DNA of 14,704 nt from JAAAOH01 sp041686235 (GTDB taxonomy: Bacteria; Spirochaetota; Spirochaetia; DSM-27196; PWMO01): contig JAWLED010000073.1 in the NCBI GenBank assembly GCA_041686235.1, forward strand, positions 1 to 14,704. The letters are read 5' to 3'. The notes below the pieces were generated by a model, which made no database searches, had not been told where the DNA came from, and saw only the letters and a list, made by a program, of their open reading frames with translations. Below, in pieces: positions 1 through 7,383 of this stretch. Position 1 is the first letter of the stretch; every line of letters starts with the position of its first letter. Made by a program: the position numbers and the translations under genes.

Positions 1-3
1 GGC

Positions 4-213
4 TCACTGAGTGAGGTCTACGTAGCGTCCTTGCCACTCGGCCATCGTGTCTTGGCTCGTGTGTTGTTCTCGCGTGTTTCCGTGTTCGGCAACTTGGCCG
101 GATAACTGGGTTTCTGCAGGAGGCTCGATGCTGTGGAAATATTGATAGGCTGCGTCAGTTGCCAGCCGGACGAGAACGCCTCGCGACCGGGCGGTTACGT
201 TCTCTATCTGCAT
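4..213 (-). CDS. Small hypothetical protein, 69 aa
   Basis: I do not recognise this protein. It is soluble-looking and polar, with no signal peptide, no membrane segment and no cysteine. It begins MQIENVTARS and ends GRYVDLTQ. The case for a real gene is the start region: a near-perfect Shine-Dalgarno AGGAGGAG (217-224 on the complement) sits 3-5 nt before the ATG, and a plausible promoter lies further upstream. The stop TGA overlaps a GTG as GTGA (minus strand, positions 3-6). A following gene beginning GTG-AGC could therefore be translationally coupled beyond the window edge. A small protein coupled to a downstream gene is a common layout for toxin-antitoxin pairs, but no antitoxin fold can be identified here, so that is only a guess. 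Confidence 0.55.
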   Translation of the reverse strand: MQIENVTARSRGVLVRLATDAAYQYFHSIEPPAETQLSGQVAEHGNTREQHTSQDTMAEWQGRYVDLTQ

Positions 214-230
214 AATCTCCTCCTGCTATA

Positions 231-260
231 AGTATGCACCATCCGCCTCGCGGTCGGCAA
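231..260 (-). promoter_or_regulatory. Possible sigma70 promoter for the small minus-strand gene
   Basis: Read on the minus strand, TTGCCG (260-255) is followed after 18 nt by CATACT (236-231), about 17 nt before the Shine-Dalgarno of the 69-aa gene. Each box matches the consensus at four of six positions. This is an assignment by eye. Confidence 0.3.
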
Positions 261-271
261 CCGAAAAAAAC

Positions 272-355
272 GGGCCTATCTCTGCGCCAATGGGAAAAAG
301 GGGTTTATCTATGCAGAAATGGGGTTTATTATATCTATTAGTCGTTATCTATAAG
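272..355 (+). promoter_or_regulatory. Repeat-rich leader upstream of the hydrogenase operon
   Basis: The region before the hydrogenase operon turns AT-rich and holds two sets of direct repeats. Two 23-bp segments (272-294 and 301-323) both begin GGG, share a TATCT core and end AATGGG, matching at 17 of 23 positions; a third partial GGGTTTAT begins at 322. The heptamer TATCTAT occurs exactly at 306-312, 332-338 and 346-352. TATAAG (350-355) is a possible -10 box, but no convincing -35 lies at the right distance. The repeats could be binding sites for a regulator of the operon; no match to Rex or FNR consensus sites was seen. Confidence 0.4.
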
Positions 356-423
356 AGCGTCTTGATTGCTGCGCCGGCCTGCTTTGGGCGTATTGCGCAG
401 TGATCGCACGCAAGGAGGTAGAT

Positions 424-921
424 ATGTCTACAGAGACACAGCCCACCGAAGCAGATTTTACCGTAGAAAACCTTGACCGTATCATCGACGCCCATCTCGA
501 TGAGGCCGGAGCGCTCATCCCGGTGCTTCAAGAAGTACAAGAGTCGGTCGGATACCTTCCCGAGGATGCTCTAAAACACATTTCACACCGACTCGAAGTT
601 CCCTATAGCGAGGTGGCCGGTGTCGTTTCGTTTTATTCGTTCTTTTCTACCATACCGCGCGGGCGTCACACCGTTCGTGCATGCCTCGGCACCGCTTGCT
701 ATGTGCGCGGAGGAAAAGAAGTTCTGGAAAGCCTCAAACGAAATCTCGGCATAGAGGTCGGAGGTACCACCGAAGACCGAATGTTTTCGCTCGATGTCGG
801 GCGTTGTTTCGGCGCATGCGGCCTTGCCCCGGTTGTGGTCGTGGACGAGACGGTACATCAACAGGTAAAGCCCTCGCGGGTCGCCGAGCTCCTTGCACCG
901 TACCGAGAAGAGGAGGCCTAA
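424..921 (+). CDS. hydC: NuoE-like [2Fe-2S] subunit of NAD-linked [FeFe] hydrogenase (HydC/HndA type)
   Basis: This is the small electron-transfer subunit of a cytoplasmic multimeric [FeFe] hydrogenase, carrying one [2Fe-2S] cluster beside the flavin subunit. The 165-aa protein has the NuoE layout. A helical N-terminal half (residues about 15-75) contains the typical 'LIPVLQEVQESVGYLP' and 'EVAGVVSFYSFF' stretches. A thioredoxin-like domain follows, with ligands C87-X4-C92 and C128-X3-C132. Length is normal for the family. I chose the ATG at 424 because AAGGAGGT (412-419) lies 4-5 nt upstream; an in-frame GTG at 400 would add eight residues but has no such site. It is the first gene of the operon and the next start follows its stop after one base. 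D. fructosovorans HndA and T. maritima HydC are the comparable proteins. Confidence 0.93.
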   Translation: MSTETQPTEADFTVENLDRIIDAHLDEAGALIPVLQEVQESVGYLPEDALKHISHRLEVPYSEVAGVVSFYSFFSTIPRGRHTVRACLGTACYVRGGKEVLESLKRNLGIEVGGTTEDRMFSLDVGRCFGACGLAPVVVVDETVHQQVKPSRVAELLAPYREEEA

Positions 922-922
922 A

Positions 923-3900
923 ATGCATATTGGTTCACCCGAAGAGCTCACCCAAAAACAGCAGGAATTGGAGCAGCAACGAGCAGCCGTCAGTACGAGG
1001 GTGCGGGTGTGCACCGGCGGAGGCTGTCTTGCCTCCGGAGCACACAAGATACGGGCTGCTTTGGAGTCCGAATTGTCCGGCGTGGACGGCCACGTGCATA
1101 TCGTTGAGACCGGATGCATGGGGCCCTGCTCAGCCGGGCCGGTCATCGCCGTCGACCCCGACGGCACCTTTTACGAGGGGGTCACACCGGAGGATGCCGC
1201 AGAGATCGCCAAGAGCCATCTCCTTGGAGGCGCTCCGGTCGAACGCCTCCTGCATCGAAACCTTGCCTCCGGCTCCGTCGCCGAGACCGAAACCGATGTC
1301 GACTTTTTTCAACAACAACACAAGGTCGTACTGCGCAACTGCGGGCGAATCAACCCATGCAGCATCAGTGACTATATCGCGGTAGGCGGCTACTCCGCAC
1401 TCGCCAAAGCTCTTGCGAGTCAAACGGGCGAGCAGATTATCGAGACCGTGAAAGCGGCCGGCCTGCGAGGACGGGGCGGTGCAGGGTTTCCGTCGTGGCT
1501 GAAGTGGCGCTTCACCCGCGACGCGGAAAGCGAAGAAAAGTACGTCCTGTGTAATGCCGACGAGGGTGACCCCGGGGCATTCATGGACCGCAGCGTGCTC
1601 GAGGGAGACCCCCACAGCGTGGTCGAGGGTATGGCCATTGCCGCCTACGCCGTCGGGGCACAGCAGGGCTACGTCTACTGCCGCGCCGAATACCCCATAG
1701 CGGTTTCGCGGTTGAGCCAGGCCATAACCCAAGCGCGAGAGGCCGGGCTCCTTGGCGACAACATACTCGGTACCGGCTTTTCATTCGATCTCGACATTCG
1801 AAAGGGCTCCGGGGCATTTGTGTGCGGCGAGGAAACCGCACTCATCCATTCCATCGAGGGAAAGCGTGGTGAGCCCACCCCCCGTCCCCCGTTCCCGGCC
1901 CAGAGCGGCGTGTGGGGCAAACCGACGCTCCTCAACAACGTCGAGACCTACGCAAACGTCTCCGCCATTGTCGGCGACGGCGCCGACACCTACGCGCGTG
2001 TCGGCACCGAAGACAGCAAGGGAACGAAGGTATTTGCCCTTGCCGGGGCGGTGCGAAACACCGGGCTGGTCGAGGTGCCGATCGGCACCACCCTGGGAGA
2101 GCTCATATACGACATCGGCGGCGGCATTACCAACGACAAGCCGTTCAAGGCAGCCCAGATAGGCGGCCCCTCCGGGGGCTGTGTGCCGAAACAGCACCTG
2201 AACGTCCCGCTCGACTATGCCTCGCTCGAAGAACTCGGTGCCATCATGGGCTCGGGTGGGCTCATCGTCATGGACGACGGCACCTGCATGGTCGACGTTG
2301 CGCGCTTTTTTCTCGAGTTCGTTCAGGAGGAATCGTGCGGCAAGTGTACCCCCTGCCGGGTAGGTACCAAGCGCATGCTCGAGATTCTCGACCGGATCTG
2401 CGAAGGGCGCGGCGAGTACGAAGACATCGACCAACTCATTGAGCTCGGAACCCAAATCAAAGACACCGCGCTGTGCGGGCTCGGCCAAACCGCGCCCAAC
2501 CCCGTGCTCTCAACCATCCGTCACTTTAGAGACGAATACGAAGAGCACATACGAGACAAGCACTGCGCCGCCGGCATTTGCCCGTCGCTCGTGCGTGCCC
2601 CATGCCAGTCCGCGTGTCCCGCCGGAGTCGACGTACCCGGGTTCGTAAGTCTCGTCGGAGAAAAACGATATGCCGAGGCACTGCGCCTGCATCGAGAACG
2701 CAATCCGTTCGCCGCGGTCTGTGCACGGGTATGTTTCCACACTTGCGAAGAGAAGTGCCGACGGCAAACGCTGGACAGCCCGGTAGCCATACGCGCGATC
2801 AAGCGCCACATGGTCGATCAAGAGGTGGTGGTCCAGTTGCCCGAAGTCCGGGAGAACAGCGAGAACGCCGCCCGCAAGGTGGCGATCGTGGGAGCCGGAC
2901 CGGCGGGTCTCTCCTGTGCCTACTTTCTCGCTCGGCTCGGATATCGTCCGCAAGTGTTCGAAGCCATGCCGCGTCCCGGAGGCATGCTTGTGCAGGCTAT
3001 TCCCGCGTACCGGCTACCGCGGGAAACCCTGGCACGAGAAATCCGCATGATCGAGAATCTCGGCGTGCGGATACACACCGAGACCCGTCTCGGGCGGGAT
3101 ATAACCCTCTCGACACTTCGAGAACAAGGCTACGACGCAGTGTTCCTCGGTCTCGGCGCCCCAGGGAACACCCCGCTGAACGTTCCCGGCTCGGACGGCG
3201 AGGACGTCGTGCCGGCGGGAGACTTCCTCAGGCAGTATAACGTGCGCGGCTCCGTGCCCGTCGGGGACCGCGTATTGGTCGTCGGCGGCGGGAACGCCGC
3301 CATAGACGCTGCGCGCACGGCACTCCGGCTCGGAAGCCACGTCACGATAATCTACCGGCGCACGCGGGACCAAATGCCGGCGTATGCCGAGGAGATCGAG
3401 GAAGCCATATCGGAGGGCGTGGAGCTCATGCCGCTGACCCAACCAACTGAGATCGTGCGAAACTCCGATGGGACGATGCGCTCGGTTCGCTGCGTCGAGC
3501 TTTCTCTCGGCGAGTTCGACCGTAGCGGCCGTCGCCGCCCGACGAGCCGCAAATCCGAACCCTTCGAGTTGGAAGCCGACCAGGTCATCGTAGCCATTGG
3601 TCAGCGCCTCGACGCCGACGAGATCCTCGAAGATGCGACGGTCAAACGCGACGACGACGGGTTCCTCAGAGCGGATCCGGTAACCGGGCAAACAGCGGAT
3701 CCCTGGATTTTCTCGGGCGGAGACTCCGTGCTCGGCCCCGCCTCGGTGGTCGAGGCCATCGCCGCAGGAGAGCGTGCCGCCTATGGGATCGATCTCCATC
3801 TCACCGGAGAAAACCACGCCTTTTGGCGGAAGGACACGCAGGTTAACACCCATTTCGACCCGGACGCCGAGCCGCTGCCCTATGAGCGAGAATCCATCGA

Positions 3901-4042
3901 AACCATATCCGTCGATCGGCGCCGCCACAACTTCTCGGAAGTCGAGCTTCCGTGGTCTGAGGCAATTGCAGTAAGGCAGGCACAACGATGCCTCAGATGC
4001 GATTACGGTAAAAGTCCGGTAAAGGAGGATGTCCATGCCTAA
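923..4042 (+). CDS. hydB: NuoF-like hydrogenase flavoprotein fused to GltD/NfnB-like FAD-NAD(P)H oxidoreductase
   Basis: This 1039-aa protein should bind NAD(H) and pass electrons between it, ferredoxin or the hydrogenase subunit, and probably NADP(H). Domains in order: a thioredoxin-like [2Fe-2S] domain (C30, C35, C65, C69); a NuoF/51-kDa FMN- and NADH-binding domain (RGRGGAGFP 182-190, NADEGDPGAF 211-220, CGEETALIHSIEGKRGEPTP 301-320); an SLBB-like segment; and a NuoF [4Fe-4S] site (C472, C475, C478, C518). At about residue 545, where HydB normally ends in a small ferredoxin domain, a GltD-like module begins. It has a dicluster ferredoxin part (C561, C565, C600, C604, C608, C612), an FAD site (VAIVGAGPAGLS 653-664) and a second Rossmann site (VLVVGGGNAAID 784-795) with YRR (811-813), which usually contacts the 2'-phosphate of NADPH. 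The ATG at 923 follows AGGAGG (911-916); an upstream TTG at 893 is less likely. The reading frame is continuous, so this is a real fusion. The NADP specificity is inferred. Confidence 0.93.
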   Translation: MHIGSPEELTQKQQELEQQRAAVSTRVRVCTGGGCLASGAHKIRAALESELSGVDGHVHIVETGCMGPCSAGPVIAVDPDGTFYEGVTPEDAAEIAKSHLLGGAPVERLLHRNLASGSVAETETDVDFFQQQHKVVLRNCGRINPCSISDYIAVGGYSALAKALASQTGEQIIETVKAAGLRGRGGAGFPSWLKWRFTRDAESEEKYVLCNADEGDPGAFMDRSVLEGDPHSVVEGMAIAAYAVGAQQGYVYCRAEYPIAVSRLSQAITQAREAGLLGDNILGTGFSFDLDIRKGSGAFVCGEETALIHSIEGKRGEPTPRPPFPAQSGVWGKPTLLNNVETYANVSAIVGDGADTYARVGTEDSKGTKVFALAGAVRNTGLVEVPIGTTLGELIYDIGGGITNDKPFKAAQIGGPSGGCVPKQHLNVPLDYASLEELGAIMGSGGLIVMDDGTCMVDVARFFLEFVQEESCGKCTPCRVGTKRMLEILDRICEGRGEYEDIDQLIELGTQIKDTALCGLGQTAPNPVLSTIRHFRDEYEEHIRDKHCAAGICPSLVRAPCQSACPAGVDVPGFVSLVGEKRYAEALRLHRERNPFAAVCARVCFHTCEEKCRRQTLDSPVAIRAIKRHMVDQEVVVQLPEVRENSENAARKVAIVGAGPAGLSCAYFLARLGYRPQVFEAMPRPGGMLVQAIPAYRLPRETLAREIRMIENLGVRIHTETRLGRDITLSTLREQGYDAVFLGLGAPGNTPLNVPGSDGEDVVPAGDFLRQYNVRGSVPVGDRVLVVGGGNAAIDAARTALRLGSHVTIIYRRTRDQMPAYAEEIEEAISEGVELMPLTQPTEIVRNSDGTMRSVRCVELSLGEFDRSGRRRPTSRKSEPFELEADQVIVAIGQRLDADEILEDATVKRDDDGFLRADPVTGQTADPWIFSGGDSVLGPASVVEAIAAGERAAYGIDLHLTGENHAFWRKDTQVNTHFDPDAEPLPYERESIETISVDRRRHNFSEVELPWSEAIAVRQAQRCLRCDYGKSPVKEDVHA

Positions 4043-5816
4043 TATCACGATAAACGGTCAAGAGCTGAGTGTACCTCACGGGTCCACGATCCTCGAAGCT
4101 GCCGATAACGCGGGCATCCGCATTCCCACACTCTGTCACCTCGCCGGCCACGAGGGAATCGGCGCGTGCCGCGTCTGCGTGGTCGAGGTCGAAGGCGGAA
4201 GGACAACCGTTCCCGCCTGCGTCACCCCCGCCATGGACGGGATGGTCGTACACACCAACTCCCCGCGCGCCCGCACCGCCCGCAAGACGGTGGTCGAGCT
4301 GTTGCTCAGCGAGCACGACGGGGATTGCCAATACTGCGGACGGGCGGAGGATTGCGAGCTCAAGTCGCTTGCGTTCGAGCTCGGCATTCGCGAACAACGC
4401 TATGGCGGCGAGCGAACGCCCGCGCACATCGACGACTCGACCGAAGCGCTCATCCGTGACGCCTCCAAATGCATCAAGTGTCGCCGCTGCGTTACCGTGT
4501 GCTCCGGCGTACAGACGGTTTCGGTGCTCTCGCCGCAAGGGCGAGGGTTTGCCACGGAGATCGGCCCGGCGTTTTCGGCCGACCTCGATGCCACCGCCTG
4601 CGTGCAGTGCGGCCAATGCGCCGCCGCGTGTCCGGTGGGAGCGATAACCGAACAGCGCCACGTCGATAACGTGTGGAAAGCACTCGATGATCCCGAACAG
4701 TTCGTCGTGGTCCAGACCGCCCCGGCCATTCGCGCCGCACTCGGCGAGTGTTTCGGCTACCCGCCGGGCACACGCGTCACCAAGCAAATGACCGCCGCCC
4801 TGCGCAGGCTCGGGTTCGACAAAGTTTTCGACACCAACTTTACCGCGGACCTCACCATCGTGGAGGAGGCAAACGAGCTGCTCGATCGACTCACCCGAGC
4901 CGTGGTCCACGGCGAGGCAGTCGCTCTCCCGCAGTTTACAAGCTGCTCCCCCGGTTGGATCAATTTTGCCGAGCATTTCTTTCCGGATCTCGTGCCCAAC
5001 CTATCGTCCTGCAAGAGTCCCCAGCAAATGTTTGGGGCACTTGCAAAGAGCTACTACGCGGAGCAGTTGGAGATAGACCCCGCCTCGATGACGGTGGTTT
5101 CGGTGATGCCCTGCACGGCAAAGAAATACGAAGCCTCCCGAGCAGAGATGTCCGACAGCGGCTTCAAAGATGTCGATTACGTGCTGACCACGAGAGAGCT
5201 CGGCGAGATGATACGCGAGGCCGGGATCTCCTTCGGCTCTCTGCCCGACGAGGAGATGGACGCCCCTCTCGGCATCTCTACCGGTGCCGCCGACATTTTC
5301 GCCAACACCGGCGGCGTCATGGAAGCCGCTCTTCGCACCGCGCACCATGTGGTTACCGGGCGTCCACTGCCGACCGAAAACATGCACGTCGAGCCCCTTG
5401 CCGGCCTCGAAGGCGTTAAAGAGGCCTCGATCACCATCGTCGATCCGGTGCCGGAGTGGGACTTCCTCGACGGGGTCGAGCTCAAGGTGGCCGTCGCCCA
5501 CGGTTTGTCCAATGCACGCGCACTTTCGGAGCGCATCCAACGCGGCGAGGCTCAGTACCACTTCGTCGAAGTCATGGCATGTCCCGGGGGCTGTATCGGA
5601 GGTGGCGGCCAACCCCGAATGACCACCGACGAGCTGCGCAACGCCCGCATCTCTGCAATCTACGAAGAGGATGAGAACAAGGCCGTACGAATGTCGCATC
5701 AAAACCCGGCGGTAGTCGAGCTCTACAACAGCTATCTCGAGAAGCCTCTCGGCGAGCGGTCGCACCATTTGCTCCATACGTTCTACACCTCTCGCGTGCG
5801 AGAGGTCGCTCTGTAG
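4035..5816 (+). CDS. hydA: [FeFe] hydrogenase catalytic subunit (HydA/HndD type)
   Basis: This 593-aa subunit should carry the H-cluster and catalyse 2H+ + 2e- = H2 in the cytoplasm. The N-terminal electron wire is complete: a [2Fe-2S] ferredoxin domain (C34, C45, C48, C62), a His-Cys [4Fe-4S] site (H94, C98, C101, C107), and two [4Fe-4S] clusters (C146/149/152/156 and C189/192/195/199). The H-domain has MPCTAKKYE (358-366), EVMACPGGCIGGGGQP (512-527) and a C-terminal small-subunit-like tail. The first motif reads TSCSPGW (302-308) instead of TSCCPGW. The ATG at 4035 is preferred over 4029 because AAAGGAGG (4021-4028) abuts 4029 but is 6 nt from 4035. It overlaps the upstream gene by 8 nt, which suggests coupled translation. 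The maturases HydE, HydF and HydG are not in the window. Family assignment is certain; direction of catalysis is not. Confidence 0.95.
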   Translation: MPNITINGQELSVPHGSTILEAADNAGIRIPTLCHLAGHEGIGACRVCVVEVEGGRTTVPACVTPAMDGMVVHTNSPRARTARKTVVELLLSEHDGDCQYCGRAEDCELKSLAFELGIREQRYGGERTPAHIDDSTEALIRDASKCIKCRRCVTVCSGVQTVSVLSPQGRGFATEIGPAFSADLDATACVQCGQCAAACPVGAITEQRHVDNVWKALDDPEQFVVVQTAPAIRAALGECFGYPPGTRVTKQMTAALRRLGFDKVFDTNFTADLTIVEEANELLDRLTRAVVHGEAVALPQFTSCSPGWINFAEHFFPDLVPNLSSCKSPQQMFGALAKSYYAEQLEIDPASMTVVSVMPCTAKKYEASRAEMSDSGFKDVDYVLTTRELGEMIREAGISFGSLPDEEMDAPLGISTGAADIFANTGGVMEAALRTAHHVVTGRPLPTENMHVEPLAGLEGVKEASITIVDPVPEWDFLDGVELKVAVAHGLSNARALSERIQRGEAQYHFVEVMACPGGCIGGGGQPRMTTDELRNARISAIYEEDENKAVRMSHQNPAVVELYNSYLEKPLGERSHHLLHTFYTSRVREVAL

Positions 5817-5901
5817 CGGCCGAGCCGGCCTCGGTTCGGCCGGGCTCGGCGCGCCTCGGCTCGGTTCGGCCGGGTCCGGCGCGCCTCGGCCCGATACGGT
5901 A
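5817..5901. repeat. Degenerate CGGNN pentanucleotide array
   Basis: Directly after the hydrogenase stop codon, the DNA can be read as 17 consecutive pentamers of the form CGGNN or close variants (cggcc, cggtt, gggct, cggcg, cgcct and so on). A higher-order copy is visible: a 25-bp block (5829-5853) and a 30-bp block (5854-5883) both start CCTCGG, contain GGTTCGGCCGGG and end GGCGCG; a third copy begins at 5884. The array is GC-rich and could fold. Open frames through it on the minus strand are just the translated repeat. Confidence 0.75.
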
Positions 5902-5961
5902 CAATCAAACGACTCACCGGCGGCCGGCCTCAGATTTGGGGCCGTGGCCGCCCCTTCCCGC

Positions 5962-6056
5962 GGGCATGGCGGGCATGGCGGTGCGAAGGCCGCCGCCGTA
6001 CGCCGCGTACGTCGGTGTTCTTCGGCGTGCCGCGTGCCGGTTGCCGCGTGCCGGTT
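5962..6056. repeat. Further short tandem duplications in the same spacer
   Basis: The rest of the 302-bp spacer (5817-6118) has no gene. It holds GGGCATGGC twice in tandem (5962-5979), two CGTACG palindromes separated by CCG (about 5996-6010), and a perfect 14-bp tandem duplication GCCGCGTGCCGGTT (6029-6042 and 6043-6056). No clear rho-independent terminator with a T tract follows the hydrogenase operon. Confidence 0.7.
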
Positions 6057-6092
6057 GCGGTAATCGTGTCGGCGCCGTTACACTAAAGTAAC
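6055..6092 (+). promoter_or_regulatory. Possible promoter with overlapping inverted repeat before the aldo-keto reductase
   Basis: TTGCGG (6055-6060) and TACACT (6079-6084) are spaced by 18 bp and could form a weak sigma70 promoter. A perfect inverted repeat GTTAC-N6-GTAAC (6077-6092) covers the -10 box, the usual place for a repressor site. Its centre contains ACTAAAG, a heptamer also found in the palindrome upstream of the sugar operon at 7384. Confidence 0.35.
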
Positions 6093-6118
6093 ATTTGTAG
6101 ATTTTAAGGAGCGAAACT

Positions 6119-7201
6119 ATGCGTTATCGACGCCTCGGAAACACCGGGCTCATTGTCAGTGAGCTCGCGCTCGGCAGCATGCAGTTTGGAAAAGCCATGA
6201 ACATGGGAGGCTTACAGCAGGAGGAAACAAACGAGATCGTTAAACTCGCCCTCGACCGCGGTATCAACTTTATCGACACCGCCGACGTGTACAGCCAGGG
6301 AGAGAGCGAGACACTGCTGGGAAACGCACTCAAAGGGATTCGCGAAGAGCTGGTGCTTGCCACAAAGTTTCGGCTTCCGATGAGCGACAACTTCAACCGC
6401 AGCGGCGCTACACGCGTCAACATTATGCGCGGCGTGGAGAGCAGCCTCAAACGCCTGCAAACCGATTACATCGACCTCTACCAAGTGCATGGTTGGGACA
6501 GCAACACGCCCCTCGAGGAAACCGTTCGCGCTCTCGACGACCTGGTGCGTCAGGGGAAGGTGCGCTACGTAGGACTCAGCAATTACCTCTCCTGGCAAGC
6601 AAGCGCTGCGGTCGAGCTCCAGACTCGGATGAATCTCGAAAAATTTGTAACGGCTCAAATGCACTACAGCCTCGTAAATCGCGGGCTCGAGTACGAGTTT
6701 CAGTCTTTTGCCGAGTACTACAACCTCGGGATCCTCGTTTGGAGTCCCTTAGCCGGCGGGTTCCTCTCGGGCAAGTACTCCAAAAACAAACCGGCGCCCG
6801 AGGGAACGCGCTTTGCCGAAGCCGGTCAGTTCGTACCCTTCGATAAGGAGAAAGGCTACGAAATTGTCGAGGTCCTGCAGAAAGTCGGCGAACGTCACGG
6901 CTGCAGCCCTGCCCGCGCGGCACTTGCGTGGTGCTTGGCGCAACCCGCGATCAGCAGCGTCATAATCGCCGGGCGAAAAAAGGAGCACCTCGAGGACAAC
7001 ATTGCCGCTTCGGAGCTCGATCTCAGCGATCAGGATCTCAAAGAGCTCAACGAGGTCTCTCACCCGGGATATCCGTATCCGAAATGGATGGTACTCCAGC
7101 TCGATGCAGCGGAGGACCCCAGACCCAAGGTCCTCTACCCCGAGCGCTACGAAAAGGGTGGCCCGTGGGAAGATTTGCGCGGAACCGAGTGGGATGGTTA
7201 G
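6119..7201 (+). CDS. Aldo-keto reductase family protein
   Basis: This is a cytoplasmic NAD(P)H-dependent reductase of aldehydes or ketones with an (alpha/beta)8 barrel. The 360-aa protein starts MRYRRLGNTGLIVSELALGS, the standard family opening. It shows the catalytic tetrad D53 (in FIDTADVYSQ), Y58, K83 (ATKFRLP) and H124 (YQVHGWD). The C-terminal cofactor region 'SSVIIAGRKKEHLEDNIAA' is also present. It is slightly longer than the usual 320-340 residues because of a C-terminal tail (about 325-360). It most resembles the aryl-alcohol dehydrogenase-like/YajO/potassium-channel beta-subunit group; the substrate cannot be told. The ATG follows TAAGGAG (6104-6110). The gene is transcribed alone: long spacers lie on both sides and a hairpin terminator follows. 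A role in sugar metabolism with the next operon is possible but unproven. Confidence 0.92.
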   Translation: MRYRRLGNTGLIVSELALGSMQFGKAMNMGGLQQEETNEIVKLALDRGINFIDTADVYSQGESETLLGNALKGIREELVLATKFRLPMSDNFNRSGATRVNIMRGVESSLKRLQTDYIDLYQVHGWDSNTPLEETVRALDDLVRQGKVRYVGLSNYLSWQASAAVELQTRMNLEKFVTAQMHYSLVNRGLEYEFQSFAEYYNLGILVWSPLAGGFLSGKYSKNKPAPEGTRFAEAGQFVPFDKEKGYEIVEVLQKVGERHGCSPARAALAWCLAQPAISSVIIAGRKKEHLEDNIAASELDLSDQDLKELNEVSHPGYPYPKWMVLQLDAAEDPRPKVLYPERYEKGGPWEDLRGTEWDG

Positions 7202-7213
7202 GCGAAACTACTT

Positions 7214-7241
7214 CTGCGGTCGCCCCAAAGGGCGGCCGCAG
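7214..7241 (+). terminator. Hairpin terminator after the aldo-keto reductase
   Basis: CTGCGG-T-CGCCC and GGGCG-G-CCGCAG form a 12-bp stem with one T-G wobble and a CAAA loop, starting 12 nt after the stop codon. The following TTCGTTTC is only a weak T tract, so termination may be partial. Confidence 0.6.
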
Positions 7242-7276
7242 TTCGTTTCAGGCCGTTTCCCATACCCGTTCCCGCT

Positions 7277-7290
7277 CCCCGCTAGCGGGG
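7277..7290. repeat. Perfect 14-bp palindrome in the spacer
   Basis: CCCCGCTAGCGGGG is self-complementary. It lies in the gene-free spacer 7202-7503 between the aldo-keto reductase and the sugar importer. It lacks a T tract and may be a protein-binding site or a second hairpin. The part from 7291 to about 7370 shows no further structure. Confidence 0.5.
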
Positions 7291-7383
7291 TAATCGACCG
7301 TTCCACGCCAAGCGAGAGAGCCCTAAATCGGCACGTTGTGCCATAACAGGCAACCGGGAATCCCTTGTATTTGCCAACTATAT

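Noticed and set aside
681..1385. 234-codon plus-strand frame overlapping the first two hydrogenase genes
   Set aside because: It is an Arg/Pro-rich out-of-frame translation across two well-supported genes.
3014..4048. Long minus-strand open frame (344 codons) opposite the fused hydrogenase flavoprotein, with similar ones at 3993-4976 and 5001-5777
   Set aside because: The GC-rich codon bias of the real genes leaves few antisense stops. No domain, start signal or operon logic supports these frames.
5817..5901. Considered as a CRISPR array
   Set aside because: The units are 5 bp with no unique spacers between conserved repeats and no cas genes nearby.
5572..5904. Minus-strand frame with a repetitive Gly-Pro-Arg-Arg/Glu-Pro protein sequence
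   Set aside because: The protein repeat is only the CGGNN pentamer array translated with a 15-bp period; no start signal supports it.
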